Part shown: positions 23,941 through 32,606 of the stretch, one piece after another
Position numbering within the stretch: position 1 is the first letter of the stretch
How the letters are laid out: each line of letters starts with the position of its first letter
Source of the DNA: JADHLN01 sp965658435
Lineage (GTDB): Bacteria; Pseudomonadota; Alphaproteobacteria; Rickettsiales; JABIRX01
Direction: 5' to 3'
Length of the DNA stretch: 34,813 nt
NCBI GenBank assembly: GCA_965658435.1
Contig: CBFHSE010000014.1
Location: 1-34,813, forward strand
Made by a program: the position numbers and the translations under genes
The notes under the pieces: model-generated
Database searches by the model: none
The model's input: only the letters and a program-made list of their open reading frames with translations
Told to the model about the DNA's origin: nothing

Positions 23941-25578
23941 ATGACAATCAATATTAACATCCCTGAAAAAATAAATATGATTCCTAAAATAACAGTTCTT
24001 GGAGTTGGTGGGGCTGGAGGAAATGCAGTCAATAATATGATTGAGTTAAAGTTACAAGGTGTTAGTTTTGTTGTTGCAAATACTGATGCTCAAGCTCTTA
24101 AAAATTCAAAAGCAGGGCAAGTGATTCAACTTGGGGAAAAGTTGACTAAAGGATTGGGTGCTGGTTCTTCGCCAGATGTTGGTTCTAAGGCTGCTCAGGA
24201 ATCTTCGCAAGAAATTTTAGATAATTTGCTTGATAGTAATATGGTTTTTATTACCGCTGGAATGGGAGGTGGTACTGGAACTGGTGCGGCTCCTCAAATA
24301 GCAAAATTATGTAAAGAAAATGGTGTTTTAACCGTTGGGGTAGTTACAAAACCTTTTCATTTTGAAGGATCATATAGGATGAAAGCAGCGGAGTCTGGTT
24401 TATCTGAAATTCAAAAAAATGTTGATACTTTAATAGTTGTTCCTAACCAAAATTTATTTCACAAGGCAAATGAGAAAACTACTTTTGCTGAGGCATTTAG
24501 CATGGTTGATGATATTTTATATTGTGGAATTAAAGCTATTACAGATTTAATGACCATGCCAGGATTAATAAATTTAGATTTTGCTGACATAAAAACAATA
24601 ATGGGAGGTATGGGAAAGGCTATGATGGGAACAGGTGAAGCTAGCGGTGATAAAAGAGCTCTTGAAGCTGCCGAATGTGCTATTTCTAACCCATTATTAG
24701 ATAATACATCTATGAAAGGAGCAAAAGGAGTATTGATAAATATTTCAGGTGGCTTGGATATGACTTTATTTGAAGCTGATGAAGCTGCTCAAAGAATTAG
24801 AGATGAAGTAGATCCTGATGCAAATATTATTTTTGGTTCAACATTCGATAAAAATTTAGATGGTAAAATTAGGGTTTCTGTTGTTGCAACAGGCATAGAT
24901 TTTGAAAATTATGGTAATATCGATAAAGCATCCGTTTTTCAATCTGTGGAAAATAAGTTTCTTGCTAATAAAAAATTAGAGGGTCAAAAATCTTCTTTGA
25001 AACATTTACCTACAGATAAAGCTTCCAGATCTAGTATTAAATTAAAATCAGATGAAACAGAAGATGATGAATCATTTTTAAATGTAAATAAATCTTTTAT
25101 TCCTCCTCAGGTTGTAGATCCAGAGCAACTTAAAGCTAGTGATGATTCGAGAAATAAATCTATAAATGATAATCAAAATACGCAATTAAATGAATCAAAA
25201 AAAGAGACAGAACTTGATGTTATATCTGTGAATGAAGACGATAATTCTGTTGAAAAAATTAAGCTAGAAAACTTCTTGAATGATTCTCAAAATGACGAAA
25301 AAGTTGAAAATATTACAACTAATAGCGAATTATTAGATAAAGATAGTGATTCTCAAAATAAAACAGATGATAAATCCTCAGTGCTAAAAGGTTCTTTTGG
25401 TAATTTATTTGGTTTATTTAAAGATGAAAAAAAAACATCACAAACTGATGAAAAAAGTGATTCTAAAACTTTAGATTCTCAAGATTTAAATGATTCTGAT
25501 GATTTAGTATTTAATGATGATGTCTTAAACGTTCCTACTTTTATAAGAGATAATGATACTAAAAAAAATGTTTCTTAA
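23941..25578 (+). CDS. ftsZ: Cell division protein FtsZ
   Basis: Tubulin-like GTPase that forms the division ring. In 545 residues the GTPase core (about 15-325) shows GVGGAGGNAV, VVANTDAQAL, the tubulin signature GGGTGTG at 109-115, and the T7 loop NLDFADIK. A long polar linker (about 326-520), rich in Asp, Ser, Lys and Asn, leads to the C-terminal peptide LNVPTFIRD at 529-537 that binds FtsA. A long linker is usual in Alphaproteobacteria. The ATG is preceded by GGAG. A gap of 30 bases separates it from tkt, so readthrough into the sugar operon is possible. Confidence 0.97.
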   Translation: MTININIPEKINMIPKITVLGVGGAGGNAVNNMIELKLQGVSFVVANTDAQALKNSKAGQVIQLGEKLTKGLGAGSSPDVGSKAAQESSQEILDNLLDSNMVFITAGMGGGTGTGAAPQIAKLCKENGVLTVGVVTKPFHFEGSYRMKAAESGLSEIQKNVDTLIVVPNQNLFHKANEKTTFAEAFSMVDDILYCGIKAITDLMTMPGLINLDFADIKTIMGGMGKAMMGTGEASGDKRALEAAECAISNPLLDNTSMKGAKGVLINISGGLDMTLFEADEAAQRIRDEVDPDANIIFGSTFDKNLDGKIRVSVVATGIDFENYGNIDKASVFQSVENKFLANKKLEGQKSSLKHLPTDKASRSSIKLKSDETEDDESFLNVNKSFIPPQVVDPEQLKASDDSRNKSINDNQNTQLNESKKETELDVISVNEDDNSVEKIKLENFLNDSQNDEKVENITTNSELLDKDSDSQNKTDDKSSVLKGSFGNLFGLFKDEKKTSQTDEKSDSKTLDSQDLNDSDDLVFNDDVLNVPTFIRDNDTKKNVS

Positions 25579-25608
25579 ATTTATTAGTTACTTTTAATTT
25601 TTCATAAA

Positions 25609-27573
25609 ATGAAATTAGCAGATAAAAATCTTGCAAATGCAATTAGGTCACTAACCATAGATGCGATTGAAAAATCACAATCTGGTCATCCAGGAATGCC
25701 AATGGGATTTGCAGATGTTGCTACAATATTATTTAAAGAATTTTTAAATTTTTCAGCTAGTAATCCAAAATGGCCTAATAGAGATAGATTTGTCTTATCT
25801 GCTGGCCATGGTTCTATGTTATTATATTCATTACTATATTTAACTGGGTATAAAGATATTTCTATTGATGATATTAAAAATTTTAGACAGTTAGGTTGTA
25901 AGGCAGCTGGGCACCCTGAAGTTGAAATGTTAGAAGGGGTTGAAACAACAACAGGACCATTAGGACAAGGTGTAGCAAATGCAGTTGGTATGGCTATTTC
26001 TGAAAGATTTATGAATGCTAAATTTCCAGATATTATAGACCATTATACATATGTCGTGGCTGGAGATGGATGCTTAATGGAAGGTATTTCTCATGAAGCT
26101 ATTACCTTAGCGGGTCATTTAAGATTAAATAAGTTAATTTTATTATTTGATGATAATAAAATTTCTATCGATGGTTCAACTGATCTTACCACTTCTGAAA
26201 ATCAAAAATTAAGATTTGAGGCTGCAGGGTGGAATGTTTTATCCTTAGAAGGTCATAATTATGATGATATTAGAAATGTTATAGCTCAGGCTAAAAATTC
26301 TGATAAACCAGTTATGATTAGCTGTAAAACAGTTATCGCAAATGGATCTCCTAATAAATCTGGAACTTCTGCATCGCATGGAGCCCCTTTAGGTAAAGAA
26401 GAGGCTTTACTGGCTAAGAAATTTCTTGAAATTAAAGATGAGCCATTTTCAGTTAGTAAAGATGTAAAAGAGGCGTGGGAAAATATTGGTTCCAGGGGTG
26501 ATGAGTTAGTAGAAAAATGGTATAAAAATCTACAAATGCATGATAAGAGAGCTTCTTATGAAAATTTTATAAAACAGGATTATCTTGCTCAAGTTTTAGA
26601 TAAATTAGATGTTTATAAGAAAGAACAGTTTTTAGAATCTCCAAAAATTGCTACCAGGCAAGCATCAGGAAAAGTTATCGATTTAATTTCTAAAAATCTG
26701 CCTAATTTAATTGGAGGATCCGCAGATTTATCTGGTTCAAATAATACTAAATCTAATAATATGCAGATTTTTTCAGCTGAAAATTATTTAGGAAATTATT
26801 TGCATTATGGAATAAGAGAACATGCTATGTGTTCTATTATGAATGGGATAGCTCTTTATGATAGTTTAATTCCTTATGCAGGAACATTTTTGGTATTTAG
26901 TGATTATTCAAGAGCTGCTATTAGGCTTTCGGCTTTGATGCAACAAAGAGTGATTTATATTTTTACTCATGATTCGATTGGTCTTGGAGAAGATGGTCCA
27001 ACACACCAGCCAATAGAGCATCTTGATTCATTGAGGCTTATTCCTAACTTAGTAGTATTTAGACCTTGTGATATGTTGGAAACAATAGAGGCATGGCAAT
27101 ATGCATTATCTATTAAAGATCGTCCTGTTATTTTTAGTCTAACTAGACAGTCATTACCTGCATTGGTAAGTAATTATGAAAAGGTAAATAATTCAGCAAA
27201 GGGAGGTTACATTATTTCTGCTGAGAATAATAAGCATATGGTAACTATTATTGCATCAGGTTCTGAAGTTGAAATAGCTATTTCTGCTAAGGAAGAGCTT
27301 GAAAAGGAAAATAATATAGGTGTTAGAGTAGTTTCTATGCCTTCTATAACATTATTTGATGAGCAGGATGATGATTATAAAAATCAAGTGCTAGGCATGG
27401 ATGTTAAAGTGTTTGCTATTGAGGCATCAAGGTCATTTAGTTATTTGAAATATGCTGAGGAGTTTATTGGAATGGAGAGTTTTGGTGCTTCTGGAAAAGC
27501 AGTGGATCTTTATAATTATTTTGGTATAAATAAAAATAATCTATGTGATAAAATTTTGAGTTTGATAAAATAA
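25609..27573 (+). CDS. tkt: Transketolase
   Basis: Thiamine-diphosphate enzyme moving two-carbon units in the non-oxidative pentose phosphate pathway. The 654-residue protein carries SQSGHPGMPMGFADVA near 23-38, the cofactor motif from GDGCLMEG at 152-159 through DDNKIS at 181-186, TTTGPLGQGVANAVGMA, the pyrimidine-domain run HDSIGLGEDGPTHQPIEHL, and a C-terminal domain beginning near residue 520. Length is normal. Its stop shares one base with the next ATG (TAATG), tying it to the ialB-like gene. The tkt-gap-pgk order is common in Alphaproteobacteria. Confidence 0.96.
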   Translation: MKLADKNLANAIRSLTIDAIEKSQSGHPGMPMGFADVATILFKEFLNFSASNPKWPNRDRFVLSAGHGSMLLYSLLYLTGYKDISIDDIKNFRQLGCKAAGHPEVEMLEGVETTTGPLGQGVANAVGMAISERFMNAKFPDIIDHYTYVVAGDGCLMEGISHEAITLAGHLRLNKLILLFDDNKISIDGSTDLTTSENQKLRFEAAGWNVLSLEGHNYDDIRNVIAQAKNSDKPVMISCKTVIANGSPNKSGTSASHGAPLGKEEALLAKKFLEIKDEPFSVSKDVKEAWENIGSRGDELVEKWYKNLQMHDKRASYENFIKQDYLAQVLDKLDVYKKEQFLESPKIATRQASGKVIDLISKNLPNLIGGSADLSGSNNTKSNNMQIFSAENYLGNYLHYGIREHAMCSIMNGIALYDSLIPYAGTFLVFSDYSRAAIRLSALMQQRVIYIFTHDSIGLGEDGPTHQPIEHLDSLRLIPNLVVFRPCDMLETIEAWQYALSIKDRPVIFSLTRQSLPALVSNYEKVNNSAKGGYIISAENNKHMVTIIASGSEVEIAISAKEELEKENNIGVRVVSMPSITLFDEQDDDYKNQVLGMDVKVFAIEASRSFSYLKYAEEFIGMESFGASGKAVDLYNYFGINKNNLCDKILSLIK

Positions 27574-28028
27574 TGATAAAAATTTACGTTTTAATTATAT
27601 CCTTAGCAATATCTTTTATATCTCCATCTAATGCCTCTGAAATTACTAGGCCCTTTGGTGAATGGCTCGTATCTTGTAAACAAAATATGATGACTGCTAA
27701 AAATGACTGCTTTATTGGAACACAGTTTTTAAATGAGGATGGTAGAGGAGCAATTGTATTTACTAGATATTATCTTGCGGTTGCGCATAGTGAAACAAAT
27801 TTAAATAAGGGTGTAAATTTTGAAGTAGATAAAAATAACATTGTTTCTTCTTTTATGAATACAGGAATTAATGTTTTTTTTAAGAATGATGATAGAAAAA
27901 AATTACTTTCACAGATGCAAAGTGGAAATATTTTAAACATTGAAATAATAGGTAAAGATAGAGTTACTAAATCATTAAATGGTTTTGGTGCTGCATATAA
28001 TTTTTACATAAAACAAATAGGCAGTTAA
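27573..28028 (+). CDS. Periplasmic IalB-family (invasion-associated locus B-like) protein
   Basis: The 151-residue protein has a signal peptide (1-21, ending SNA), then the IalB pattern FGEWLVSC...CFIGTQF, a central beta-rich region, DDRKKLLSQMQSGNILNIEI, and the family's ending TKSLNGFGAAYNFY. IalB was named from Bartonella, where it aids erythrocyte invasion; the family is widespread in Alphaproteobacteria, and its general role is unclear. The first cysteine pair is present, but the second pair that I expect before the KKLL segment is missing. It is inserted between tkt and gap: one-base overlap with tkt and one base between its stop and the gap ATG. Confidence 0.65.
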   Translation: MIKIYVLIISLAISFISPSNASEITRPFGEWLVSCKQNMMTAKNDCFIGTQFLNEDGRGAIVFTRYYLAVAHSETNLNKGVNFEVDKNNIVSSFMNTGINVFFKNDDRKKLLSQMQSGNILNIEIIGKDRVTKSLNGFGAAYNFYIKQIGS

Positions 28029-28029
28029 C

Positions 28030-29022
28030 ATGGTCAAAATAGCAATTAATGGTTTTGGAAGAATTGGAAGATGTGTTGCAAGAGCTGTTTCTATTGGCTT
28101 GGTAAAAGATGTTGAATTAGTGGCTATAAATGGTAGAGGGGATATAGAAACTCACTTTCATTTATTAAAATATGATTCTGTGCATGGGAGATTTCCTGGT
28201 GACTTAGAACTAAGAAATAATGCTATTTATATAAATGGTAAAAAAATAGTTGTTTACAAGGAAAGTGATCCTGAAAATTTACCATGGGATAAGTTAGAAG
28301 TTGATGTAGTTTTTGAATGTACTGGGGTTTTTAAGGATTATGTTGGAGCAGCAAAACATCTTAAAAATGGTGTTAAGAGAGTTTTAATTTCTGCACCTGC
28401 TAAGGGTGATGATATAAAAACTATTATTTATGGTGTGAATGATAATATTATTAATGATTCAGATAAAATATTATCTGTTGGTTCATGTACAACTAATTGT
28501 TTAGCTCCATTAGTAAAATTAGCTCATGATAATTATAAAATTGAAAAGGGTTTTGTAACCACAATTCATGCTTACACTAATGACCAAAATATTGCTGATG
28601 CCAGACATAAAGATTTGAGAAGAGCTCGAGCTGCTGCTTTATCAATGATTCCTACATCCACTGGAGCTGCCAGAGCAATAGGTAAAGTTATACCTGAATT
28701 GATGGGTAAGTTAGATGGTACAGCTATTAGAGTTCCAACAGCTAACGTATCTATTGTAGATTTTTGTTTTTTAGCAAAAAATAATGTAAAAACTGAAGAA
28801 TTAAATAACTTATTTAAAGATGCTTCTAAAGGTAAAATGTCTAGAGTATTAGGTTATTGTGATGAGGAGTTAGTTTCAATTGATTTTAATCAAACAATTG
28901 AGAGTTCAGTTTTTGATGCTACTGCTACTAAAATTTTGGAGGGTAATTTTATTAGAGTTGCAGCATGGTATGATAATGAATGGGCTTTTTCAGTAAGAAT
29001 GCTTGATATTGCTAAGATCTAG
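28030..29022 (+). CDS. gap: Glyceraldehyde-3-phosphate dehydrogenase, type I, with NADP-like cofactor residues
   Basis: Oxidises glyceraldehyde 3-phosphate to 1,3-bisphosphoglycerate, or the reverse. The 330 residues include INGFGRIGR (7-15), catalytic Cys153 in SCTTNCLAP, His180 in TTIHAYTNDQ, and TSTGAARAIGKV. The cofactor pocket is unusual. Where NAD-dependent enzymes have Asp (Asp32 in the Geobacillus numbering), this one has Gly35 followed by Arg36 (VAINGRGD). The Leu187-Pro188 pair is replaced by Ala191-Arg192 (ADARHKDL). Loss of the acidic residue and of Leu187 is the pattern linked to NADP use, as in chloroplast GAPDH. Dual or NADP specificity is inferred. Confidence 0.95.
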   Translation: MVKIAINGFGRIGRCVARAVSIGLVKDVELVAINGRGDIETHFHLLKYDSVHGRFPGDLELRNNAIYINGKKIVVYKESDPENLPWDKLEVDVVFECTGVFKDYVGAAKHLKNGVKRVLISAPAKGDDIKTIIYGVNDNIINDSDKILSVGSCTTNCLAPLVKLAHDNYKIEKGFVTTIHAYTNDQNIADARHKDLRRARAAALSMIPTSTGAARAIGKVIPELMGKLDGTAIRVPTANVSIVDFCFLAKNNVKTEELNNLFKDASKGKMSRVLGYCDEELVSIDFNQTIESSVFDATATKILEGNFIRVAAWYDNEWAFSVRMLDIAKI

Positions 29023-29082
29023 TTTAATATAGTGGAGTATTGCAAATAATCTGTTTATATTTTATCAATCAAAACTAGCTAT

Positions 29083-30306
29083 ATGGAAAACATAAAATTT
29101 CTTAAAGATTATCAGTTTAAAGATAAAAGAGTTTTGCTAAGGGTTGATTTAAATGTTCCTTTGGTGCATGGTAAAATAGTTGATTATTCTCGTATTGAAA
29201 GGATTATTCCAACTTTAAAATATCTAGTTCAACATAAAGCAAGAGTAATAATTTTATCTCATTTTGGTAGACCTAAAGGAAAATATGACCTTTCATTATC
29301 TTTATCTCCTATTGTTGATGCTCTAAATATGGTTATGGGTATTGATAATGTTAAGTTTTGTGTTGATACAGTTGGAGAGCAAGCAGCAAAAGATGTTTCA
29401 AAATTAAAAAATGGAGAAATATTATTATTAGAAAATCTAAGATTTTATCCTGGTGAAGAAAATAATGATGCTGATTTTGTAAATGATCTAGCATCGTTAG
29501 GAGATGTTTATGTTAATGATACATTCTCTTGTTCTCATAGAAAACATGCATCAATATATGGCTTAGCAAAGAAATTGCCTGCGGCAATGGGTTTTTTGTT
29601 TCAAGAAGAGATAGAAAATTTAGAAAATATTCTTTTAAAACCAAAAAAACCTATGATTGCTGTTGTAGGTGGATCTAAGGTATCATCTAAGATTAATCTT
29701 CTTAATAGTTTAATATTAAAAGCTGATTATTTAGTTATTGGAGGAGGTATGGCTAATAGCTTTTTAAAAGCTAAAGGTTTTTCTATTGGGAAATCTTTAT
29801 GTGAAGAAAACTTAATTGATGCTGCAAAAGAGATTTTAAAAAAAGCTTCTAAATCTAATTGTGAGATTATTTTACCTATAGATGTTATTGTGGCTGATAA
29901 GTTGATAAATCCAGATTTCTGCAAAGTTGTGGATGTTGATAATGTAAAAGTTGGTGAGATGATTTTGGATATAGGTCCGCAATCAGTGCAGGAGATTTGT
30001 GATAAAGTTGATAAATCTAAAACATTAGTATGGAATGGTCCTGTTGGTGCTTTTGAATATATGCCTTTTAATATAGGAACTGAATCTATTGCAAGATATG
30101 TTGCATATAAAACAAATTTAAATGAAATAATATCTGTAGCAGGAGGAGGAGATGTGGTTGCAGCTCTTAAAAAGAGCGGTTTAAAAGATAGTTTTTCTTA
30201 TCTATCAACAGCTGGTGGTGCTTTTTTAGAGTGGATTCAAGGTGATGTTGGTTATGGTATGCAGGCTTTACAAGGAGGTAAAGGATCTTTTTCTAAGGTA
30301 TCTTAA
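29083..30306 (+). CDS. pgk: Phosphoglycerate kinase
   Basis: Transfers phosphate between 1,3-bisphosphoglycerate and ADP. The 407-residue protein has LLRVDLNVPL near the N-terminus, LSHFGRPKGKYD, ENLRFYPGEE, VNDTFSCSHRKHAS (commonly NDAFxxxHRxHAS), AVVGGSKVSSKINLL, GGGMANSFLKAKG, VWNGPVGAFE, and SVAGGGDVVAAL with STAGGAFLEW closing the ATP site. It follows gap by 60 bases in the same direction and ends 4 bases before convergent ggt, with no obvious terminator between them. Confidence 0.96.
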   Translation: MENIKFLKDYQFKDKRVLLRVDLNVPLVHGKIVDYSRIERIIPTLKYLVQHKARVIILSHFGRPKGKYDLSLSLSPIVDALNMVMGIDNVKFCVDTVGEQAAKDVSKLKNGEILLLENLRFYPGEENNDADFVNDLASLGDVYVNDTFSCSHRKHASIYGLAKKLPAAMGFLFQEEIENLENILLKPKKPMIAVVGGSKVSSKINLLNSLILKADYLVIGGGMANSFLKAKGFSIGKSLCEENLIDAAKEILKKASKSNCEIILPIDVIVADKLINPDFCKVVDVDNVKVGEMILDIGPQSVQEICDKVDKSKTLVWNGPVGAFEYMPFNIGTESIARYVAYKTNLNEIISVAGGGDVVAALKKSGLKDSFSYLSTAGGAFLEWIQGDVGYGMQALQGGKGSFSKVS

Positions 30307-30310
30307 AATT

Positions 30311-32107
30311 TTAATCACCTAATGCTTCACCCTCTCTTCTTTTGTCAGTTCCTGCAATTAGTTCGTTATTGACGATTGAAATTGCATGAATTCCACTATT
30401 TAAATCGCGAATATTAATTTTATGTCCTATATTTTCCAATGCAGCTTTATGTGATGTAATATCTGTATTTGCTTCTAATTCTAATATATTATTCATCTTG
30501 TTGAAATTAGGCAAGTTAACTGCTTCATATATTGGGGTTTCCCAATCAAGAAATGCAATAATAGATTTTGCTACGTAAGATATTATTCTAGCTCCACCAG
30601 GAGATCCTATTGTTAAAATTAGATTGTTGTTTTTATCAAATATGAATGTAGGCGTCATTGAGCTTCTAGGTCTTTTTAAAGGTTCTATTCTATTAGCAAT
30701 AAGCATGCCATTTTTTTCTGATATGAAAGAAAAATCAGTAAGTTGGTTATTTAGCATAAAACCATTAGATATAAGGCCAGATCCAAATGAATGTTCAATA
30801 GAGGATGTCAAAGATATAGCATTTTTTTCGGAATCAATAATAGATATGTGAGTTGTTGAATTTGGTTCGTAAATTTTTTGATGATATGTATATTTTTGTG
30901 AAGATGGAGATTTGAAGGTGCCAGGACTTACATTAATTAATGCAGCATCTACATTAATTAAATAGCTTCTTTCTTTTAAATATTCTTTATCTAGCATTTG
31001 AGAAACAGGTATTTCTACAAAATCACTATCAGCTAGATACATATTACGATCGCTGTATGCGAGACGCATAGCTTCACTAATTACGTGTATTGCCTCAACT
31101 GAATTTTCTTCCATTTGTTCCATGTCAAAATTTTCTAATATACCTAATATTTGTAGTAAAGTTATGCCGCCTGAGCTAGGAGCGGGCATAGAGCAAATAT
31201 TGTATTTACGGCGATATTCTAAGCAGATAAGATTACCTTGTCTTATTTTGTAATTTTGAAGATCTCCAAGGGTAAGGCTGCCGGGATTTGGTTTTGAGTT
31301 TTGTACTGTTTTTACAATATCTTTTGCTATTTGACCATTGTAAAAATCATTTATACCATTTTTTGCTATTTCTCTAAATATATTAGCTAATTTATTATTT
31401 TTAATTTTTGTTTTGCTAATTTTATAGTTTGAATCCTTATTTAAAAATAATTGTTTAGTATCCTTGAAAACCTTAATATGTTCTGTTTCTTCTATTATTT
31501 GCTTTCCTCTTGCTGAGGTTGTATAGCCTAAAGATGCAATATCAATCGCATCTGCAAATAATTCAAACCATGGTAATTTTCCATATTTTTCATGTGCTGT
31601 TTTAAGCATTTTTAACAATCCAGGTGTTCCTACAGATGCTCCTCCTTTTATGGCTGTGAAAAAATCCTTAACTTCTCCTTTTTTATTCAGGAATATATTA
31701 GGGTTTATGTTTTTAGGTGCTGTTTCTCTGCCATCAAAAAATTCATATTTTTTATTTAAACCATCATAATGAAGAAGAAAGCCTCCTCCACCAATACCTG
31801 ATGCATGAGGTTCTACTATATTTAATACCATTTGCGCTGCAATTGCTGCATCAATTGCACTACCACCTTTTTTTAATATTTTATAACCAGCTTCTGTGGC
31901 TTTAAGATGACCTGTTACAACCATGAAATTTCGTGTACTAACTATTTCTTTTTCTCTGAATCCACTAGCAGGTTCTGGTGCTATTAAATCTTGAATTTGA
32001 ATGGGAGCTTGGTAATTTAGAATATGATCTTTTTTATTTATAAAACCACTTAGGAATATGAATGTTGTTGCTAATAATAAAAAGTTATTTAATTTTTTAT
32101 AAAACAT
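30311..32107 (-). CDS. ggt: Gamma-glutamyltransferase, exported proenzyme
   Basis: Periplasmic N-terminal nucleophile enzyme that cleaves or transfers the gamma-glutamyl group of glutathione. The 598-residue protein has a signal-like hydrophobic N-terminus (about 6-23), GGSAIDAAIAAQMVLNIVEP, SGIGGGGFLLHY and substrate-binding DGRETAP (Arg127). The self-cleavage site is before Thr418 in STTHISI, giving a large and a small subunit; FGSGLISNGFMLNNQLTDF and GGARI follow in the small subunit. Length is normal. It faces pgk with a 4-base gap and is divergent from xseB. A plausible role is to salvage cysteine, glycine and glutamate from host glutathione; that is inference. Confidence 0.94.
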   Translation of the reverse strand: MFYKKLNNFLLLATTFIFLSGFINKKDHILNYQAPIQIQDLIAPEPASGFREKEIVSTRNFMVVTGHLKATEAGYKILKKGGSAIDAAIAAQMVLNIVEPHASGIGGGGFLLHYDGLNKKYEFFDGRETAPKNINPNIFLNKKGEVKDFFTAIKGGASVGTPGLLKMLKTAHEKYGKLPWFELFADAIDIASLGYTTSARGKQIIEETEHIKVFKDTKQLFLNKDSNYKISKTKIKNNKLANIFREIAKNGINDFYNGQIAKDIVKTVQNSKPNPGSLTLGDLQNYKIRQGNLICLEYRRKYNICSMPAPSSGGITLLQILGILENFDMEQMEENSVEAIHVISEAMRLAYSDRNMYLADSDFVEIPVSQMLDKEYLKERSYLINVDAALINVSPGTFKSPSSQKYTYHQKIYEPNSTTHISIIDSEKNAISLTSSIEHSFGSGLISNGFMLNNQLTDFSFISEKNGMLIANRIEPLKRPRSSMTPTFIFDKNNNLILTIGSPGGARIISYVAKSIIAFLDWETPIYEAVNLPNFNKMNNILELEANTDITSHKAALENIGHKINIRDLNSGIHAISIVNNELIAGTDKRREGEALGD

Positions 32108-32152
32108 AAAATTAGTTATTAATTTTGCATTAAATGTTATTTTATAATATTA

Positions 32153-32168
32153 TTTTATTTAAATAAAA
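32153..32168. repeat. 16-base palindrome between ggt and xseB
   Basis: TTTTATTT and AAATAAAA are exact reverse complements with no loop, 12 bases before the xseB start and between the divergent genes. It could be an operator, but an A/T-only palindrome of this length can arise by chance here. Confidence 0.25.
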
Positions 32169-32180
32169 GTCCAAGTTAAA

Positions 32181-32393
32181 ATGTCTGATATTAAGGAAAA
32201 AAAAATTAAAATTGTTAACAAGAGTTTTGAAGATGCTATGAACGAACTTGAGGATATTGTTAATAAAATGGAAGATGGAGAGATGAATTTAGAAGATTCC
32301 ATTAAAAATTATGAATATGCTAATGCATTAAGGGAATATTTAGATAAGAAATTAGCCGATGCCAAATTGAAAATTGAAAAAATTTCTCATTAA
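32181..32393 (+). CDS. xseB: Exodeoxyribonuclease VII small subunit
   Basis: Small helical subunit that assembles with XseA into the single-strand-specific exonuclease VII. The 70-residue protein matches throughout: KSFEDAMNELEDIVNKMEDG, then MNLEDSIKNYEYANALREYL, then KKLADAKLKIEKI, two amphipathic helices joined by the conserved E-x-G-E-x-x-L-E-D turn. Length is typical. It stands alone, with divergent ggt upstream and tRNA-Arg on the other strand downstream; xseA is not in the window. Confidence 0.92.
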   Translation: MSDIKEKKIKIVNKSFEDAMNELEDIVNKMEDGEMNLEDSIKNYEYANALREYLDKKLADAKLKIEKISH

Positions 32394-32413
32394 TTTTTAA
32401 TGTTGATTTGATT

Positions 32414-32439
32414 GAATAATTCTATTTATTCTTTTCTTT
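32414..32439 (+). terminator. Weak candidate terminator after xseB
   Basis: GAATAA (32414-32419) pairs with TTATTC (32426-32431) around a 6-base loop, followed by the T-rich run TTTTCTTT. The stem is short with a single G-C pair. Confidence 0.3.
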
Positions 32440-32454
32440 ATAATAATAGTTTTG

Positions 32455-32531
32455 TGGTGCAACCGGCAGGAATCGAACCTGCGACCTAAGGATTAGGAAT
32501 CCTTCGCTCTATCCTACTGAGCTACGGCTGC
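32455..32531 (-). tRNA. tRNA-Arg (anticodon CCT), CCA encoded
   Basis: On the minus strand: acceptor GCAGCCG with CGGTTGC (one G-T pair), D arm GCTC...GAGC, anticodon stem AAGGA/TCCTT with loop TTCCTAA giving CCT, and T arm GCAGG-TTCGATT-CCTGC. Discriminator A and CCA are encoded. It reads the AGG codon. It is divergent from kdsA and converges on xseB. Confidence 0.97.
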
Positions 32532-32606
32532 TTTTAAATATTGATTATTAACATAATTTTTGTGATAATTTCAAGTAACTATTAATAACTTATTATTTAA
32601 TTTTTG

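Noticed and set aside
30624..31905. Plus-strand ORFs opposite ggt
   Set aside because: Shadows of conserved ggt regions, including the catalytic domain.
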